A stretch of 64,000 nucleotides of DNA from Tolypothrix sp. NIES-4075 (lineage in GTDB: Bacteria > Cyanobacteriota > Cyanobacteriia > Cyanobacteriales > Nostocaceae): the NCBI RefSeq assembly GCF_002218085.1, contig NZ_BDUC01000001.1:497955-561954 (forward strand), given 5' to 3'. Below, in pieces: positions 35,683 through 45,072 of this stretch. The stretch's first letter is position 1. Each line of letters starts with the position of its first letter. Below the pieces are notes generated by a model. The model made no database searches. It had not been told where the DNA came from and saw only the letters and a list, made by a program, of their open reading frames with translations. A program made the position numbers and the translations under genes.

Positions 35683-37422
35683 TTATCGAGAATTTGTCTG
35701 ATTGGGAACAGGAGTTTGCTCAACAGGCGGATTCTTATTTTCTTCTTGAGGAGATGTAGACGGAAACTCCGGCGGCTGTAAAGGAGGAAGTGTAGGCGAA
35801 TTGTTAACAGGTGGTGCTGGAAATGTTGGCGCGAGTGTTGGCGTGATTGTCGGTGTCGGTGTAGACTCTGGTGTAGGCGTAAATGACGGTTCTAATGTTG
35901 GCGTGATTTTAGGTGTCGCTTCTAAATTTTCTAACCCGGCATTAAGGACATAATTGCTTTGGGGTACTTCTGGTGCTGTTAACTGAATAATATATCTGCC
36001 ACTTTCAGGCAATATTCCCTGATAAGATGTGACTTGCTGTGCCGAATTATCTATTGCTTGTCGATTGGGAGATAAAACTGTTAGCAAAACATTCTTACTT
36101 TCTGGGGATAGCGATGCAATTAATTTTGAACCTTTCCTGCCAAAAAAGCTGTATTCAACTGTTTCATTTGCTTTGATAGTACCATCAAGATTGAGCTGAT
36201 TTGGAGTGACAAAAGTTAAGCGTTTCTTAGTGACAATAGGCTCAACATTGGTAGGTGTGGGTGTAGGTGTAAATATCGGTGTCGGTGTAGCACTACCAGT
36301 AATAACTGGCGAAGGAAAAGTTTGTGGCGGCGTTTCTGGTGCTAATGTTTTCGGTTGATTGCGGATAGAACTGACTATTGCCCAAGAACCGACTCCTGCT
36401 AAGATAATTACGGCACTGCCAATTGCACCCAGCGCCAAGGGATTATCCAAAATAGAATTGCTGGGCGGATCGGGAATTACCGGATCTAATCTTTTAGGCG
36501 CAACAGGTGGGATTGGATCTGGACGACCACCGACAGCGACTGTTTGCATGTTGGATAAAGGCGGATTTGCCTGATTTGGTTGCGCCAAAACTTGTAATGC
36601 TTGGTTGAGATCGGCAACACTAGCAAAGCGATCGCTTGGCGAATGACTCAACATCCGATTTAATATTTGAGCAAATCGCGGATCGACTTTTACCAACTTT
36701 TGCCAATTCCAAGTTAATTGATTTTCATCAAATAATTCTTGCGGTTCTTTACCTGTCAGCAAAACTAGCACTGTGACTGCTAGCGCATACAAATCACTAC
36801 TGGGGTAAGCCCTTCCTGTTTGCATTTGCTCGCTGGGCGCGTAGCCTAATTTTCCCACAGTGGTGATGGGCGTTGACGCATTTAAAGATTGTAATTTAGT
36901 TGCCAGTTCTTTGACTACCCCAAAGTCAATTAAAACAGGTAGGCGATCGCTTTCTCGCAAAATAATATTTTCCGGTGAAATATCCCGGTGAATAATCCCG
37001 CGTCCGTGAATATGCTCTAACACTGGCAACAAAGAACGCATCAACTGCAAAACTTCCACTTCCGTGAAAGTTTGACCAACAGCCTTGCGCTCATCTAGCA
37101 TTGCACGATAAGTCTTACCCGCAACGTAATCTTGCACCAAAAATAAGCGCTGGTCTTGTTCAAATCTTTCTCGAAATTGTGGAATTTGTGGATGTTGAAT
37201 TTGGTATAAAATTGCCGCTTCTCTTGTGAAAAGCTCTTGTGCTTTCTCCCAAGCACCAGTTTCCGTAGCGGTAGGAATTAATTCTTTGATCGCACAAAGT
37301 TCATTAAACCGTCTTTGGTCTTCTGCCAAATAAGTTCTGCCAAATCCCCCCTGACCGAGAATTTGAATTATGCGATAACGGTTTTGCAGGACAGTACCAA
37401 CAGTAATGGGTGGTTGCATCAT
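35683..37422 (-). CDS. Ser/Thr protein kinase with membrane anchor and extracellular beta domain
   Basis: This 579-residue Hanks-type kinase has a glycine loop (ILGQGGFGRTYLAED), the ATP-binding Lys in CAIKELI, a catalytic loop HRDISPENIIL and DFGVVKEL. The kinase domain ends at about 275. One membrane helix follows (LGAIGSAVIILAGVGSWAIV, about 330-350), then Pro/Thr-rich spacers (FTPTPTPTN). A beta-sandwich resembling the bacterial pre-peptidase C-terminal fold comes next, and a second Pro/Thr tail ends the protein. It probably transduces an envelope signal. Substrates are unknown. Confidence 0.9.
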   Translation of the reverse strand: MMQPPITVGTVLQNRYRIIQILGQGGFGRTYLAEDQRRFNELCAIKELIPTATETGAWEKAQELFTREAAILYQIQHPQIPQFRERFEQDQRLFLVQDYVAGKTYRAMLDERKAVGQTFTEVEVLQLMRSLLPVLEHIHGRGIIHRDISPENIILRESDRLPVLIDFGVVKELATKLQSLNASTPITTVGKLGYAPSEQMQTGRAYPSSDLYALAVTVLVLLTGKEPQELFDENQLTWNWQKLVKVDPRFAQILNRMLSHSPSDRFASVADLNQALQVLAQPNQANPPLSNMQTVAVGGRPDPIPPVAPKRLDPVIPDPPSNSILDNPLALGAIGSAVIILAGVGSWAIVSSIRNQPKTLAPETPPQTFPSPVITGSATPTPIFTPTPTPTNVEPIVTKKRLTFVTPNQLNLDGTIKANETVEYSFFGRKGSKLIASLSPESKNVLLTVLSPNRQAIDNSAQQVTSYQGILPESGRYIIQLTAPEVPQSNYVLNAGLENLEATPKITPTLEPSFTPTPESTPTPTITPTLAPTFPAPPVNNSPTLPPLQPPEFPSTSPQEENKNPPVEQTPVPNQTNSR

Positions 37423-37429
37423 CGATTAA

Positions 37430-37720
37430 TTAGGTAATGAGGAATGGGTAATGGGTAATGGGTAATGGGTAATGGGGAGCAGTGCGGTGAGACCAGCCCC
37501 CTCAGGAGCGGTAAGCGAGCGATCGATGGGGGACTGGCTCTAGAGTTGGGTCTTGGTATCGAACCAAATAGAGCATCTGCCGTCATGGGGCATGGGTAAT
37601 GGGTAATGGGTAACTTTGAAGAAATATTTCCCCCTTGTCTCCTTGTCCTCCTTGTCCTCCTTGTCCTCCTTGTCCTCCTTGTCCCCAGTCCCTAATCCCC
37701 AGTCCCTAGTCCCTTATTTG
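37430..37720. repeat. mixed short tandem repeats: GGGTAAT heptamers and TCCTTGTCC nonamers
   Basis: Several GGGTAAT units (37444-37478 and again 37590-37612) flank a GC-rich segment. About five TCCTTGTCC units (37640-37685) and CCCCAGTCCCTAAT units follow. No gene is supported here; small frames over the arrays are artefacts. Confidence 0.75.
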
Positions 37721-37927
37721 TCACCTTCTACGGTAGCGTTTTGTGCAAACTTGTGCTGCCTTTGTGTCTTCAAATTTCCTCACCCTTTCGCCAGATATTA
37801 GCTTGTCAAGAGTTATAACTTAAAGTGCTGTCAGATGTGTAATTAGATTTAAAAGCTTAAATAAAATCTGCCATTTTATAAATTTGCCGTTAGTATCATA
37901 GAATATTCAATTGCCCCGTTAGTTTTT

Positions 37928-38064
37928 ATTCACAGGTGTTTCTACTTAACGAGTGCCTGCTTTGATATCACTCTTGTCTGTGAATCCTTAGCGCTCAGTT
38001 ATAAATAAGGTGGGTAGAGGAAAATGCTCTACCGAACCAACCTCGAAGGAGTTGGTTTTTTTTT
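37928..38064 (+). ncRNA. candidate structured small RNA ending in a Rho-independent terminator
   Basis: Three consecutive stems are visible in otherwise empty DNA. The first is ATTCACAG/CTGTGAAT (37928-37935 with 37978-37985) enclosing GAGTG/CACTC. The second is GGTAGAG/CTCTACC (38013-38019 with 38027-38033). The third is AACCAAC/GTTGGTT (38035-38041 with 38051-38057), followed by seven more Ts. The RNA could be a free regulator or a terminated leader, but the prs ATG is almost 300 bases downstream. It does not match tmRNA, SRP RNA, RNase P or the Yfr1 core as I know them. Confidence 0.45.
38035..38064 (+). terminator. Rho-independent terminator (AACCAAC stem plus T-run)
   Basis: A seven-base-pair stem AACCAAC/GTTGGTT with a 9-base loop is followed directly by an unbroken T-run. 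This is the strongest terminator in the window, and it has no protein gene immediately upstream on the same strand. Confidence 0.75.
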
Positions 38065-38176
38065 ACCTCAAGCAAAAACATCTAAATAATGCATCTAGTT
38101 CAAAAAGTTAATGTCAGTTAAGCTGTCTATGGTTGATTTGCCAGAAGTCTTTGAAAATGACAACGCGAGAGTCCTT

Positions 38177-38248
38177 CTCATATGCGGAGACGCTGCGCGA
38201 ACAAACACGCTAGCCTGCGGCAACGCTACGCACGGCGAACGCGAACGC
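38177..38248. repeat. GCGGAGACGCTGCGCGAACAA palindromic repeat
   Basis: A GC-rich dispersed element (CGGAGACGCTGCGCGAAC...CGGCGAACGCGAACGC) lies upstream of prs; a second copy of its core occurs at 39521-39545. It raises local GC sharply above the surroundings. Confidence 0.6.
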
Positions 38249-38355
38249 TTTATGAAGGAATATTGAGACTTTTTATGAAAGCTTCAAAAAAACTTACAAA
38301 TGTTTTTTCTGACTATCTCGGTTAAATCTGCTAAATATCTGATGATAAGATTGCC

Positions 38356-39372
38356 ATGAATGCACATAGAGGATCTGCTGTGCTCAGTTCTGCAAGTTTA
38401 AAAGTGCAGCCAGCTGCAACAGGACTGACTGAAAATCATCGCCTGCGGCTGTTCTCTGGTTCTGCCAATGTACCGCTGTCTCAAGAAGTTGCTCGTTATT
38501 TGGGCATGGACTTGGGACCAATGATTCGCAAAAGATTTGCGGATGGAGAACTTTACGTTCAAATCCAAGAATCGATTCGGGGTTGTGATGTTTATTTAAT
38601 TCAGCCATCGTGTCAACCGGTCAACGACCACTTAATGGAATTGCTGATCATGATTGATGCCTGTCGTCGTGCCTCCGCGCGGCAGGTAACGGCAGTAATT
38701 CCTTATTATGGCTATGCCCGCGCCGATCGCAAAACCGCAGGACGAGAATCAATCACCGCCAAGCTGGTTGCCAACCTAATTACCCAAGCTGGTGCGAACC
38801 GAGTTCTGGCAATGGATTTGCACTCCGCACAAATTCAGGGTTATTTTGATATACCCTTTGACCATGTTTATGGTTCGCCAGTGCTGCTAGATTATCTGGC
38901 AAGTAAGAAACTGCCCGATTTAGTCGTAGTTTCGCCTGATGTTGGCGGTGTAGCGCGAGCGAGGGCATTTGCGAAAAAGCTGGATGATGCCCCCTTAGCA
39001 ATTATTGACAAACGCCGTCAAGCTCACAATGTTGCTGAAGTGATGAATGTCATCGGCGATGTCAAGGGCAAAACGGCGGTGTTGGTAGACGACATGATCG
39101 ACACTGGCGGCACAATTGCGGCTGGGGCGCAGTTATTGCGTGAAGAAGGAGCGCGTCAGGTTTATGCTTGTGCAACTCATGCGGTGTTCTCTCCACCTGC
39201 AATTGAGCGGCTATCCAGTGGTGTGTTTGAGGAAGTGATCGTTACAAATACGATTCCCATTCCGAATAGCGATCGCTTTGAACAACTCGTCGTGCTTTCA
39301 GTGGCTAATCTACTCGGAGAAACCATCTGGAGAATTCACGAAGATACCTCTGTAAGTAGTATGTTTCGTTAG
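38356..39372 (+). CDS. prs: ribose-phosphate pyrophosphokinase
   Basis: This enzyme makes PRPP from ribose 5-phosphate and ATP for nucleotides, histidine and tryptophan. Signatures are LRLFSGSANVPLSQEVARYL, the catalytic-loop region VIPYYGYARADRK, AMDLHSAQIQGYFDIP, VVSPDVGGVARARAFA and the PRPP loop VLVDDMIDTGGTI. At 338 residues it has about 25 extra N-terminal residues compared with the core family, as is common in cyanobacteria. It is a likely consumer of the ribose released by nucleoside salvage. Confidence 0.96.
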   Translation: MNAHRGSAVLSSASLKVQPAATGLTENHRLRLFSGSANVPLSQEVARYLGMDLGPMIRKRFADGELYVQIQESIRGCDVYLIQPSCQPVNDHLMELLIMIDACRRASARQVTAVIPYYGYARADRKTAGRESITAKLVANLITQAGANRVLAMDLHSAQIQGYFDIPFDHVYGSPVLLDYLASKKLPDLVVVSPDVGGVARARAFAKKLDDAPLAIIDKRRQAHNVAEVMNVIGDVKGKTAVLVDDMIDTGGTIAAGAQLLREEGARQVYACATHAVFSPPAIERLSSGVFEEVIVTNTIPIPNSDRFEQLVVLSVANLLGETIWRIHEDTSVSSMFR

Positions 39373-39429
39373 CCTTTGAAAGACTGTCATCCCCGTTACA
39401 GTCTTTGCAAAATAATAGAGAAGCTAAAA

Positions 39430-39660
39430 GGATAAGGAACTGGGGACTGGGGACTAAGGGACTAGGAAGAATTTACCGATTACCGATTACCCCTTCGGGG
39501 TTCAAAGGCTGTGCTTCTCAGATGCGGAGACGCTACGCGAACAAGTCGCCAGACCCGCAATCGATCGCACTGGCTCACCGATTACCGATTACCGATTACC
39601 GATTACCCATTCCCCATTCCCCATTCCCCATTCCCCATTCCCCATTCCCCATTCCCCTTT
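39430..39660. repeat. STRR block (GGGACTG, GATTACC, CCATTCC types)
   Basis: This stretch after prs is an array of 7-mers (CCCCATT at least six times in a row at 39606-39655) with a GCGGAGACGCTACGCGAACA palindrome in the middle. Frames over it encode only repeat products. Confidence 0.75.
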
Positions 39661-39760
39661 TCTTAGCAAGCGGGTTGGCAACATCGCCAAGCATCAATTC
39701 GTCACCAGATAAGTTAATCACAATTGATGTTAACCAAAGTACCGCATTTGCATTATAAAA

Positions 39761-40423
39761 ATGGTTAAAATAATGCATCAGCTACTAAATACTATTACGA
39801 TAGTAGCAATACAATATTTTCCGCTGCGTGTTAACGCACAACCTGCTATACCAGGTGATTCAATTCAGCAGGTAGTTGCAGCAAAGTTAATGACCAACTA
39901 TCCAGATGGTAACTTTTATACAGAAAGGTTAATTAGCCGTGCCGAATTAGCTTCGATTATGGTGAAAGCATTTCGACTGGATAAAAGACAGGCTATTAGT
40001 AAAGAGAATCTAACAGTCCCAGATGTAACGCCGTCAAATCCAGCATTTAATGATATTCAAATAGTCTTAAAAACTGAGATTATGAAAGGCTATCGGGGAA
40101 ATATGTTTTTCCCCAACCAAAAAGTGACAAGGGCAGAAGCTTTAGCGATTTTTGCCCAAGCTTATGGAGTATTTCAGTTTCCCGACGACACAGTAAATGA
40201 AATTCTTGCTTCGCATCCAGACGCGCAGACAATTCCAGATTGGGCAAAAAAAGCGATCGCCACAGTCATTAGTGAAGGATTCGTCAACACAGACGCACAA
40301 GGTAACATAGCCCCATTAAAACCAATGACACGCGGGGATATGGCATACGTCTTGAGTAAATATTTGCAAAGACAACAGCCACAACCCGAAACACCAGAAG
40401 CACCAGCAGCGCCGAATAGATGA
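39761..40423 (+). CDS. secreted S-layer homology (SLH) domain protein
   Basis: A 220-residue protein (or 216 from a second ATG at 39773) with a short hydrophobic signal (LLNTITIVAIQYFPLRVNAQ), then three SLH-like modules. These are YPDGNFYTERLISRAELASI, IMKGYRGNMFFPNQKVTRAE and FVNTDAQGNIAPLKPMTRGD. SLH modules bind pyruvylated wall polymers or stabilise cyanobacterial outer-membrane porins. Here there is no porin barrel, so it is a stand-alone SLH protein. The tail is Pro/Gln-rich. It is preceded and followed by repeats. Confidence 0.8.
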   Translation: MVKIMHQLLNTITIVAIQYFPLRVNAQPAIPGDSIQQVVAAKLMTNYPDGNFYTERLISRAELASIMVKAFRLDKRQAISKENLTVPDVTPSNPAFNDIQIVLKTEIMKGYRGNMFFPNQKVTRAEALAIFAQAYGVFQFPDDTVNEILASHPDAQTIPDWAKKAIATVISEGFVNTDAQGNIAPLKPMTRGDMAYVLSKYLQRQQPQPETPEAPAAPNR

Positions 40424-40620
40424 CAGTGGGTAATGGGTAATGGGGAAGGGGGAATGGGGAATGGGGAAGGGGGAATGGGGAATGGGGAAGGGGGAATGGG
40501 GAAAGGAAAAGAATTATTACCTCTTGCCCAATTACCTCTTACCCAATTACCAATTACCAATTACCAATTACCAATTCCCAATTTTCAATTTGCAATTAGC
40601 AATTCCCAATTCCCCTTTGT
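40424..40620. repeat. GGGGAATGGGGAAGG and CAATTACC arrays
   Basis: GGGAATGGGGAAGG-type units repeat three to four times, then complementary-type ATTACCAATTACC units follow. Such blocks can fold back on each other. Located between the SLH gene and dxs. Confidence 0.75.
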
Positions 40621-40704
40621 CCCTATTGTCACATTCTCCTCTCAAGTGGCAACACGAGCGTGGGAAAATCATAATACGATCAGTAGAGAGGAAAACCTAT
40701 TAGT

Positions 40705-42612
40705 ATGCACCTGAGTGAAATTACCCATCCCAACCAGTTACACGGCTTATCGATTAGGCAGTTGCAGCAAATTGCCCGTCAAATTCGGGATAAGCATCTG
40801 CAAACCGTAGCCGCAACTGGGGGACATCTGGGACCGGGGTTAGGTGTTGTAGAGTTAACCCTAGGGCTTTATCAGACACTAGATTTAGATTGTGATAAAG
40901 TCATTTGGGATGTCGGACACCAAGCTTATCCCCATAAACTAATTACAGGGCGTTACGATAATTTCCACACCTTGCGGCAAAAAGACGGAATTGCCGGTTA
41001 TCTCAAGCGCGGTGAAAGTAAGTTTGACCACTTTGGCGCGGGACATGCTTCAACCAGTATCTCAGCCGCATTGGGTATGGCTTTAGCGCGAGATATGAAA
41101 GGCGAAAAATTTAAAGTTGTCGCCATTATCGGTGATGGTGCGCTAACTGGCGGTATGGCGTTAGAATGCATCAACCATGCCGGACACTTGCCCAAAACTA
41201 ACTTGTTAGTTGTCCTCAACGACAACGAAATGTCAATTTCTCCTAACGTTGGCGCGATTCCTCGTTACCTCAACAAAATGCGTCTCAGTCCCCCGGTACA
41301 ATTTATCAAAGATAACTTTGAGGAACAAGTCAAGCAAATTCCCTTTGTCGGCGAATCTCTTTCACCGGAATTAGAACGCATCAAAGAAGGAATGAAGCGG
41401 TTAGCTGTTCCCAAAGTTGGCGCAGTCTTTGAAGAACTTGGCTTTACCTACATGGGACCTGTAGATGGGCATAATTTAGAAGAATTAATCGCCACCTTTG
41501 AACAAGCACATAAGATGACCGGTCCTGTGTTGGTGCATGTAGCCACCACAAAAGGCAAAGGTTATGAAATCGCCGAACTAGACAAAGTAGGCTACCATGC
41601 CCAAAATCCGTTTAATGTGCTAACTGGCAAAGCCATTCCTTCTAGCAAACCCAAACCGCCAGCATACGCCAAAGTTTTTGCCCACACCCTGGTGAAACTC
41701 GCGGAACAAAACCCGAAAATCATCGGTATAACGGCAGCGATGGCTACGGGAACAGGTTTAGACAAACTTCAAGCAAAATTGCCCGATCAATATATTGATG
41801 TCGGTATTGCCGAACAACACGCCGTTACCATGTCAGCAGGACTCGCAGCAGAAGGTATACGCCCTGTGGTTGCCATTTATTCTACCTTTTTGCAACGCGC
41901 CTTCGACCAGATAATTCACGATGTCTGCATCCAAAACTTGCCTGTGTTCTTCTGTATGGATCGGGCGGGAATTGTCGGTGCTGATGGTCCGACGCACCAA
42001 GGTATGTATGATATCGCCTATCTGCGTTGTATTCCCAATATCGTGGTGATGGCACCTAAAGATGAAGCGGAATTGCAACGGATGGTGGTGACTGGGATTA
42101 ACCATACCTCTGGACCGATCGCTATGCGTACTCCTCGCGGTAATGGTTACGGTGTTCCCTTGATGGAAGAAGGTTGGGAACCTGTGGAAATCGGCAAAGG
42201 CGAAATTCTCCGCCACGGCGATGATGTGTTATTAGTAGGTTACGGCACAATGGTTTATCCAGCGATGCAAGTTGCCGAGATTCTCAACGAACACGGAATA
42301 CAAGCCACTGTCATAAATGCTCGTTTTGTCAAGCCTCTGGATACAGAATTAATTTTACCTTTGGCAAAAAAAATCGGGCGCGTTGTCACTTTAGAAGAAG
42401 GCTGTCTCATGGGTGGTTTCGGTTCAGCTGTAGCAGAAGCGCTATTAGATGCTGATATTGTCGTTCCCGTGAAGCGAATTGGTGTACCAGATGTTTTGGT
42501 AGATCATGCCGAACCGAATGAATCTAAGGCTTCCTTAGGTTTAACTAGTCCGCAAATGGCGGAAACGGTGATGCAAGCTTTCTTTAGTAAGCAACCGTCA
42601 CCTGTGAGTTAA
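40705..42612 (+). CDS. dxs: 1-deoxy-D-xylulose-5-phosphate synthase
   Basis: First enzyme of the MEP isoprenoid pathway, condensing pyruvate and glyceraldehyde 3-phosphate with thiamine diphosphate. Signatures include GGHLGPGLGVVELTL, IWDVGHQAYPHK, the cofactor motif IIGDGALTGGMALE...LNDNEMSI, GPVDGHN, VGIAEQHAVTMSAGLA and the Arg-rich DRAGIVGADGPTHQG. Length 635 is normal. GAGAGGA precedes the ATG at a slightly long distance. It supplies precursors for chlorophyll phytyl, carotenoids and the phylloquinone tail. Confidence 0.97.
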   Translation: MHLSEITHPNQLHGLSIRQLQQIARQIRDKHLQTVAATGGHLGPGLGVVELTLGLYQTLDLDCDKVIWDVGHQAYPHKLITGRYDNFHTLRQKDGIAGYLKRGESKFDHFGAGHASTSISAALGMALARDMKGEKFKVVAIIGDGALTGGMALECINHAGHLPKTNLLVVLNDNEMSISPNVGAIPRYLNKMRLSPPVQFIKDNFEEQVKQIPFVGESLSPELERIKEGMKRLAVPKVGAVFEELGFTYMGPVDGHNLEELIATFEQAHKMTGPVLVHVATTKGKGYEIAELDKVGYHAQNPFNVLTGKAIPSSKPKPPAYAKVFAHTLVKLAEQNPKIIGITAAMATGTGLDKLQAKLPDQYIDVGIAEQHAVTMSAGLAAEGIRPVVAIYSTFLQRAFDQIIHDVCIQNLPVFFCMDRAGIVGADGPTHQGMYDIAYLRCIPNIVVMAPKDEAELQRMVVTGINHTSGPIAMRTPRGNGYGVPLMEEGWEPVEIGKGEILRHGDDVLLVGYGTMVYPAMQVAEILNEHGIQATVINARFVKPLDTELILPLAKKIGRVVTLEEGCLMGGFGSAVAEALLDADIVVPVKRIGVPDVLVDHAEPNESKASLGLTSPQMAETVMQAFFSKQPSPVS

Positions 42613-42868
42613 AAAGCGATTCGGTAATAAATGGCACGTTTGTTAAGGCGGCTTTGAAATTTGTAGTCGGCGCAAAGAGCGCTGAAGCGGTGACTACTTG
42701 GTAATAGGTAATAGTAAATGCACTTAGGAAGAACGCAAATACAATTACCTATTTTCCATTTGATTTATCCTTTTAAAATTTCCGCAATTATTGCATCCCC
42801 CTTTGTAAATTACATAGATTAACGTGAATCATCAGAATTCACGTAATTATTTACACACGGGGAGCAAT

Positions 42869-43792
42869 ATGCGAATTCTTCAGCGAGTTATTTTGGCGAT
42901 CGCATCGTTTATATTAGTAATTGGGTTATCGAATATTGCGCTAGGTGCAGATAATCTAGAATTGCTTGCCAGTCAGCTTAAGTATGAAACAGGTAAAATC
43001 GCATTGCAGTCCGGAGTCGCTACAGTAAATGTCCCTGCCGAGTTACGATATCTGAATTCTCAGCAAACGCAAATTGTCTTAGAAAAAATATGGGGAAATC
43101 CATCTGGCAATGGTACTTTAGGAATGCTAGTACCAGCTAAATTTAATCCTCTATCAAAAAATTCTTGGGGTGTTGTCATCACCTATCAAGAAGATGGCTA
43201 TGTCAAAGATGATGAAGCTGAAAGCATCGATTACAGCAAACTGCTGAAAACAATGCAAGAAGCGACGAAAGAAAGAAACGAACAGCTAGTCAAACAAGGA
43301 TATCCGGCAATTGAAATAGTTGGTTGGGCAAAACAACCTTTTTACGATAAAGTACATCATCAATTATATTGGGCGAAAGACTTAAAGGTTAGCGACAGCG
43401 ACGAACACACCCTCAACTACAACATTCGCGTTTTGGGACGTAAAGGAGTGTTAGTTTTAAATGCAGTTGCAGGTTTAGAACAACTCAATTTAATTGAGAA
43501 AGACAGTCCGAAAGTTCTTTCCAGCGTGGCATTTAATCCCAGCTATCGCTATGAAGATTTCAATCCGAATTCAGATAAAATTGCTAACTACGGGATAGCG
43601 GCTTTAGTTGCTGGTGGTATCGCGGTAAAAACTGGTTTATTCAAAGGTATACTTTTAGCACTTCTTGCTGCCAAGAAATTTCTCATAATTGCAGTAGTAA
43701 CAGTCATAGCTTTTATCCAGAAAATTTTCGGCAACCTTTTTGGTAGAAAAAGACAAAATAATTCAACTGGAAACGATAGTCAGCAGCAGTAG
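42869..43792 (+). CDS. DUF2167 family membrane protein
   Basis: From the ATG at 42869 (GGGGAGC in front), 307 aa with a signal peptide (RVILAIASFILVIGLSNIALGA). The body has the DUF2167 hallmark: VNVPAELRYLNSQQTQIVLE, WGNPSGNGTLGMLVP, WGVVITYQEDGYVKDDEAES and IVGWAKQPFYDKVHHQLYWA. Two C-terminal membrane segments (YGIAALVAGGIAVKTGLFKG, FLIIAVVTVIAFIQKIFG) end in a basic tail. Function of the family is unknown; an envelope role is probable. Confidence 0.85.
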   Translation: MRILQRVILAIASFILVIGLSNIALGADNLELLASQLKYETGKIALQSGVATVNVPAELRYLNSQQTQIVLEKIWGNPSGNGTLGMLVPAKFNPLSKNSWGVVITYQEDGYVKDDEAESIDYSKLLKTMQEATKERNEQLVKQGYPAIEIVGWAKQPFYDKVHHQLYWAKDLKVSDSDEHTLNYNIRVLGRKGVLVLNAVAGLEQLNLIEKDSPKVLSSVAFNPSYRYEDFNPNSDKIANYGIAALVAGGIAVKTGLFKGILLALLAAKKFLIIAVVTVIAFIQKIFGNLFGRKRQNNSTGNDSQQQ

Positions 43793-43893
43793 ATTTTCGC
43801 TCTTTAACTATACTGTAATTACATGCAGGTATTGCCCACCGTACTACAAGTTGGTATTTTGTTGCGAGATACTACAATCTCTAATTTTTAACC

Positions 43894-44952
43894 ATGAATC
43901 AGACGAATCAAGTTTATCCGGTTATTTGGCACAACGACTCGGTGTTACTAATTGACCAAACTCGCTTACCGAATGAGTATGCTGTTGTCGAAATTCACCG
44001 CAGCGAAGATATGGCGCGGGCAATTAAAACTATGATAGTTCGAGGTGCGCCGGCGATTGGTGTAGCAGCAGCTTATGGGATGTATCTTGGTGCGAGGGAA
44101 ATTGAGACAGATAACCGCGATGAGTTTTTCAACTCTTTGGAAAAAGTCGCTCAAATGTTGGCTTCTACTCGTCCAACTGCGGTAAATCTATTTTGGGCAA
44201 TTTCCCGCATGAAGAAAGTTGCTTATGAAACTTTGGGAAGTGTAGAAGATATCAAAAAAACTCTTTTGAAAACTGCCCAAATTATCAATGCGGAAGATTT
44301 GCAAACTTGTCAGGCGATCGGCGACAATGGCTTAAAAGTCTTACCCGCTACCCCAGAAAAGCTGACAATTCACACTCACTGCAACGCTGGAGCATTAGCT
44401 ACTGCTGGTTATGGTACAGCATTGGGTGTAGTACGTTCTGCATGGCGTGAAGGACGTTTAGCGCGTGTTTTTGCCGACGAAACCCGTCCCAGATTACAAG
44501 GTGCAAAACTCACCGCTTGGGAATGTGTCCAAGAAGGCATTCCGGTTACGGTAATTACTGATAATATGGCGGCTCATTGCATGAAGCAGGGCTTGATTCA
44601 CGCTGTAGTTGTGGGTGCTGATAGAATCGCCGCTAATGGTGATGCGGCTAATAAAATAGGTACGTATAGTTTAGCGATCGTGGCAAAAGCACATAATATT
44701 CCGTTCTTCGTTGCCGCACCACTTTCGACAGTTGATTTTGAATTACCCGATGGTAGCCAAATTCCGATTGAGGAACGCGATGCAAGCGAAATATATCAAG
44801 TTGGGAAAACCATGCTTACACCAACTGGGGCAGAATTTTATAATCCAGCTTTTGATGTGACTCCAGCAGAGTTGATTACAGCGATTATCACCGAACATGG
44901 TGCATTTGCTCCTGGGGAGTTACAAAAGTTTTCAGAGAAGCAAATGGTTTAA
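43894..44952 (+). CDS. mtnA: S-methyl-5-thioribose-1-phosphate isomerase
   Basis: A methionine-salvage enzyme converting methylthioribose 1-phosphate to methylthioribulose 1-phosphate. It has the family motifs IVRGAPAIGVAAAYGM, the catalytic Cys in THCNAGALATAGYGTALGV, ADETRPRLQGAKLTAWE and the catalytic Asp in VVGADRIAANGDAANKIGTY. Length 352 is typical of eIF2B-like MtnA. A clear terminator hairpin follows. No other mtn genes are in the window. Confidence 0.96.
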   Translation: MNQTNQVYPVIWHNDSVLLIDQTRLPNEYAVVEIHRSEDMARAIKTMIVRGAPAIGVAAAYGMYLGAREIETDNRDEFFNSLEKVAQMLASTRPTAVNLFWAISRMKKVAYETLGSVEDIKKTLLKTAQIINAEDLQTCQAIGDNGLKVLPATPEKLTIHTHCNAGALATAGYGTALGVVRSAWREGRLARVFADETRPRLQGAKLTAWECVQEGIPVTVITDNMAAHCMKQGLIHAVVVGADRIAANGDAANKIGTYSLAIVAKAHNIPFFVAAPLSTVDFELPDGSQIPIEERDASEIYQVGKTMLTPTGAEFYNPAFDVTPAELITAIITEHGAFAPGELQKFSEKQMV

Positions 44953-45003
44953 ACTGCTTAACACCTACAAACATCTAAAGTTGAAGGCTAGAATCTTTCT
45001 CAA

Positions 45004-45032
45004 ATCAGGGGATTTTTGTATAATCCCCTGAT
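45004..45032 (+). terminator. 11-bp hairpin ATCAGGGGATT after mtnA
   Basis: ATCAGGGGATT and its exact complement flank a 7-base loop, 50 bases after the mtnA stop. No long T-run follows, but the stem is strong. Confidence 0.6.
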
Positions 45033-45072
45033 ATTCATGTTTTCGCTTCTCAATTTTCTTTTGCACCTACAC

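Noticed and set aside
37590..37690. Repeat array as a possible CRISPR
   Set aside because: The units are 7-9 bases with no unique spacers and no cas genes; these are short tandem repeats.
37928..38064. Assignment of the structured RNA as Yfr1, 6S RNA or SRP RNA
   Set aside because: I did not find the Yfr1 core, the 6S bubble or the SRP GGAAGG/AGCA loop, so no family name is given.
39405..39758. 117-codon forward frame after prs
   Set aside because: It is the translation of short tandem repeats and a GC-rich palindrome; residues such as HSPFPIPHSPFPIP show no protein-like composition.
40433..40714. Overlapping forward frames of 87-93 codons and a reverse frame of 128 codons before dxs
   Set aside because: All read GGGAATGGGGAAGG or CAATTACC arrays; the same array gives repeats in every frame.
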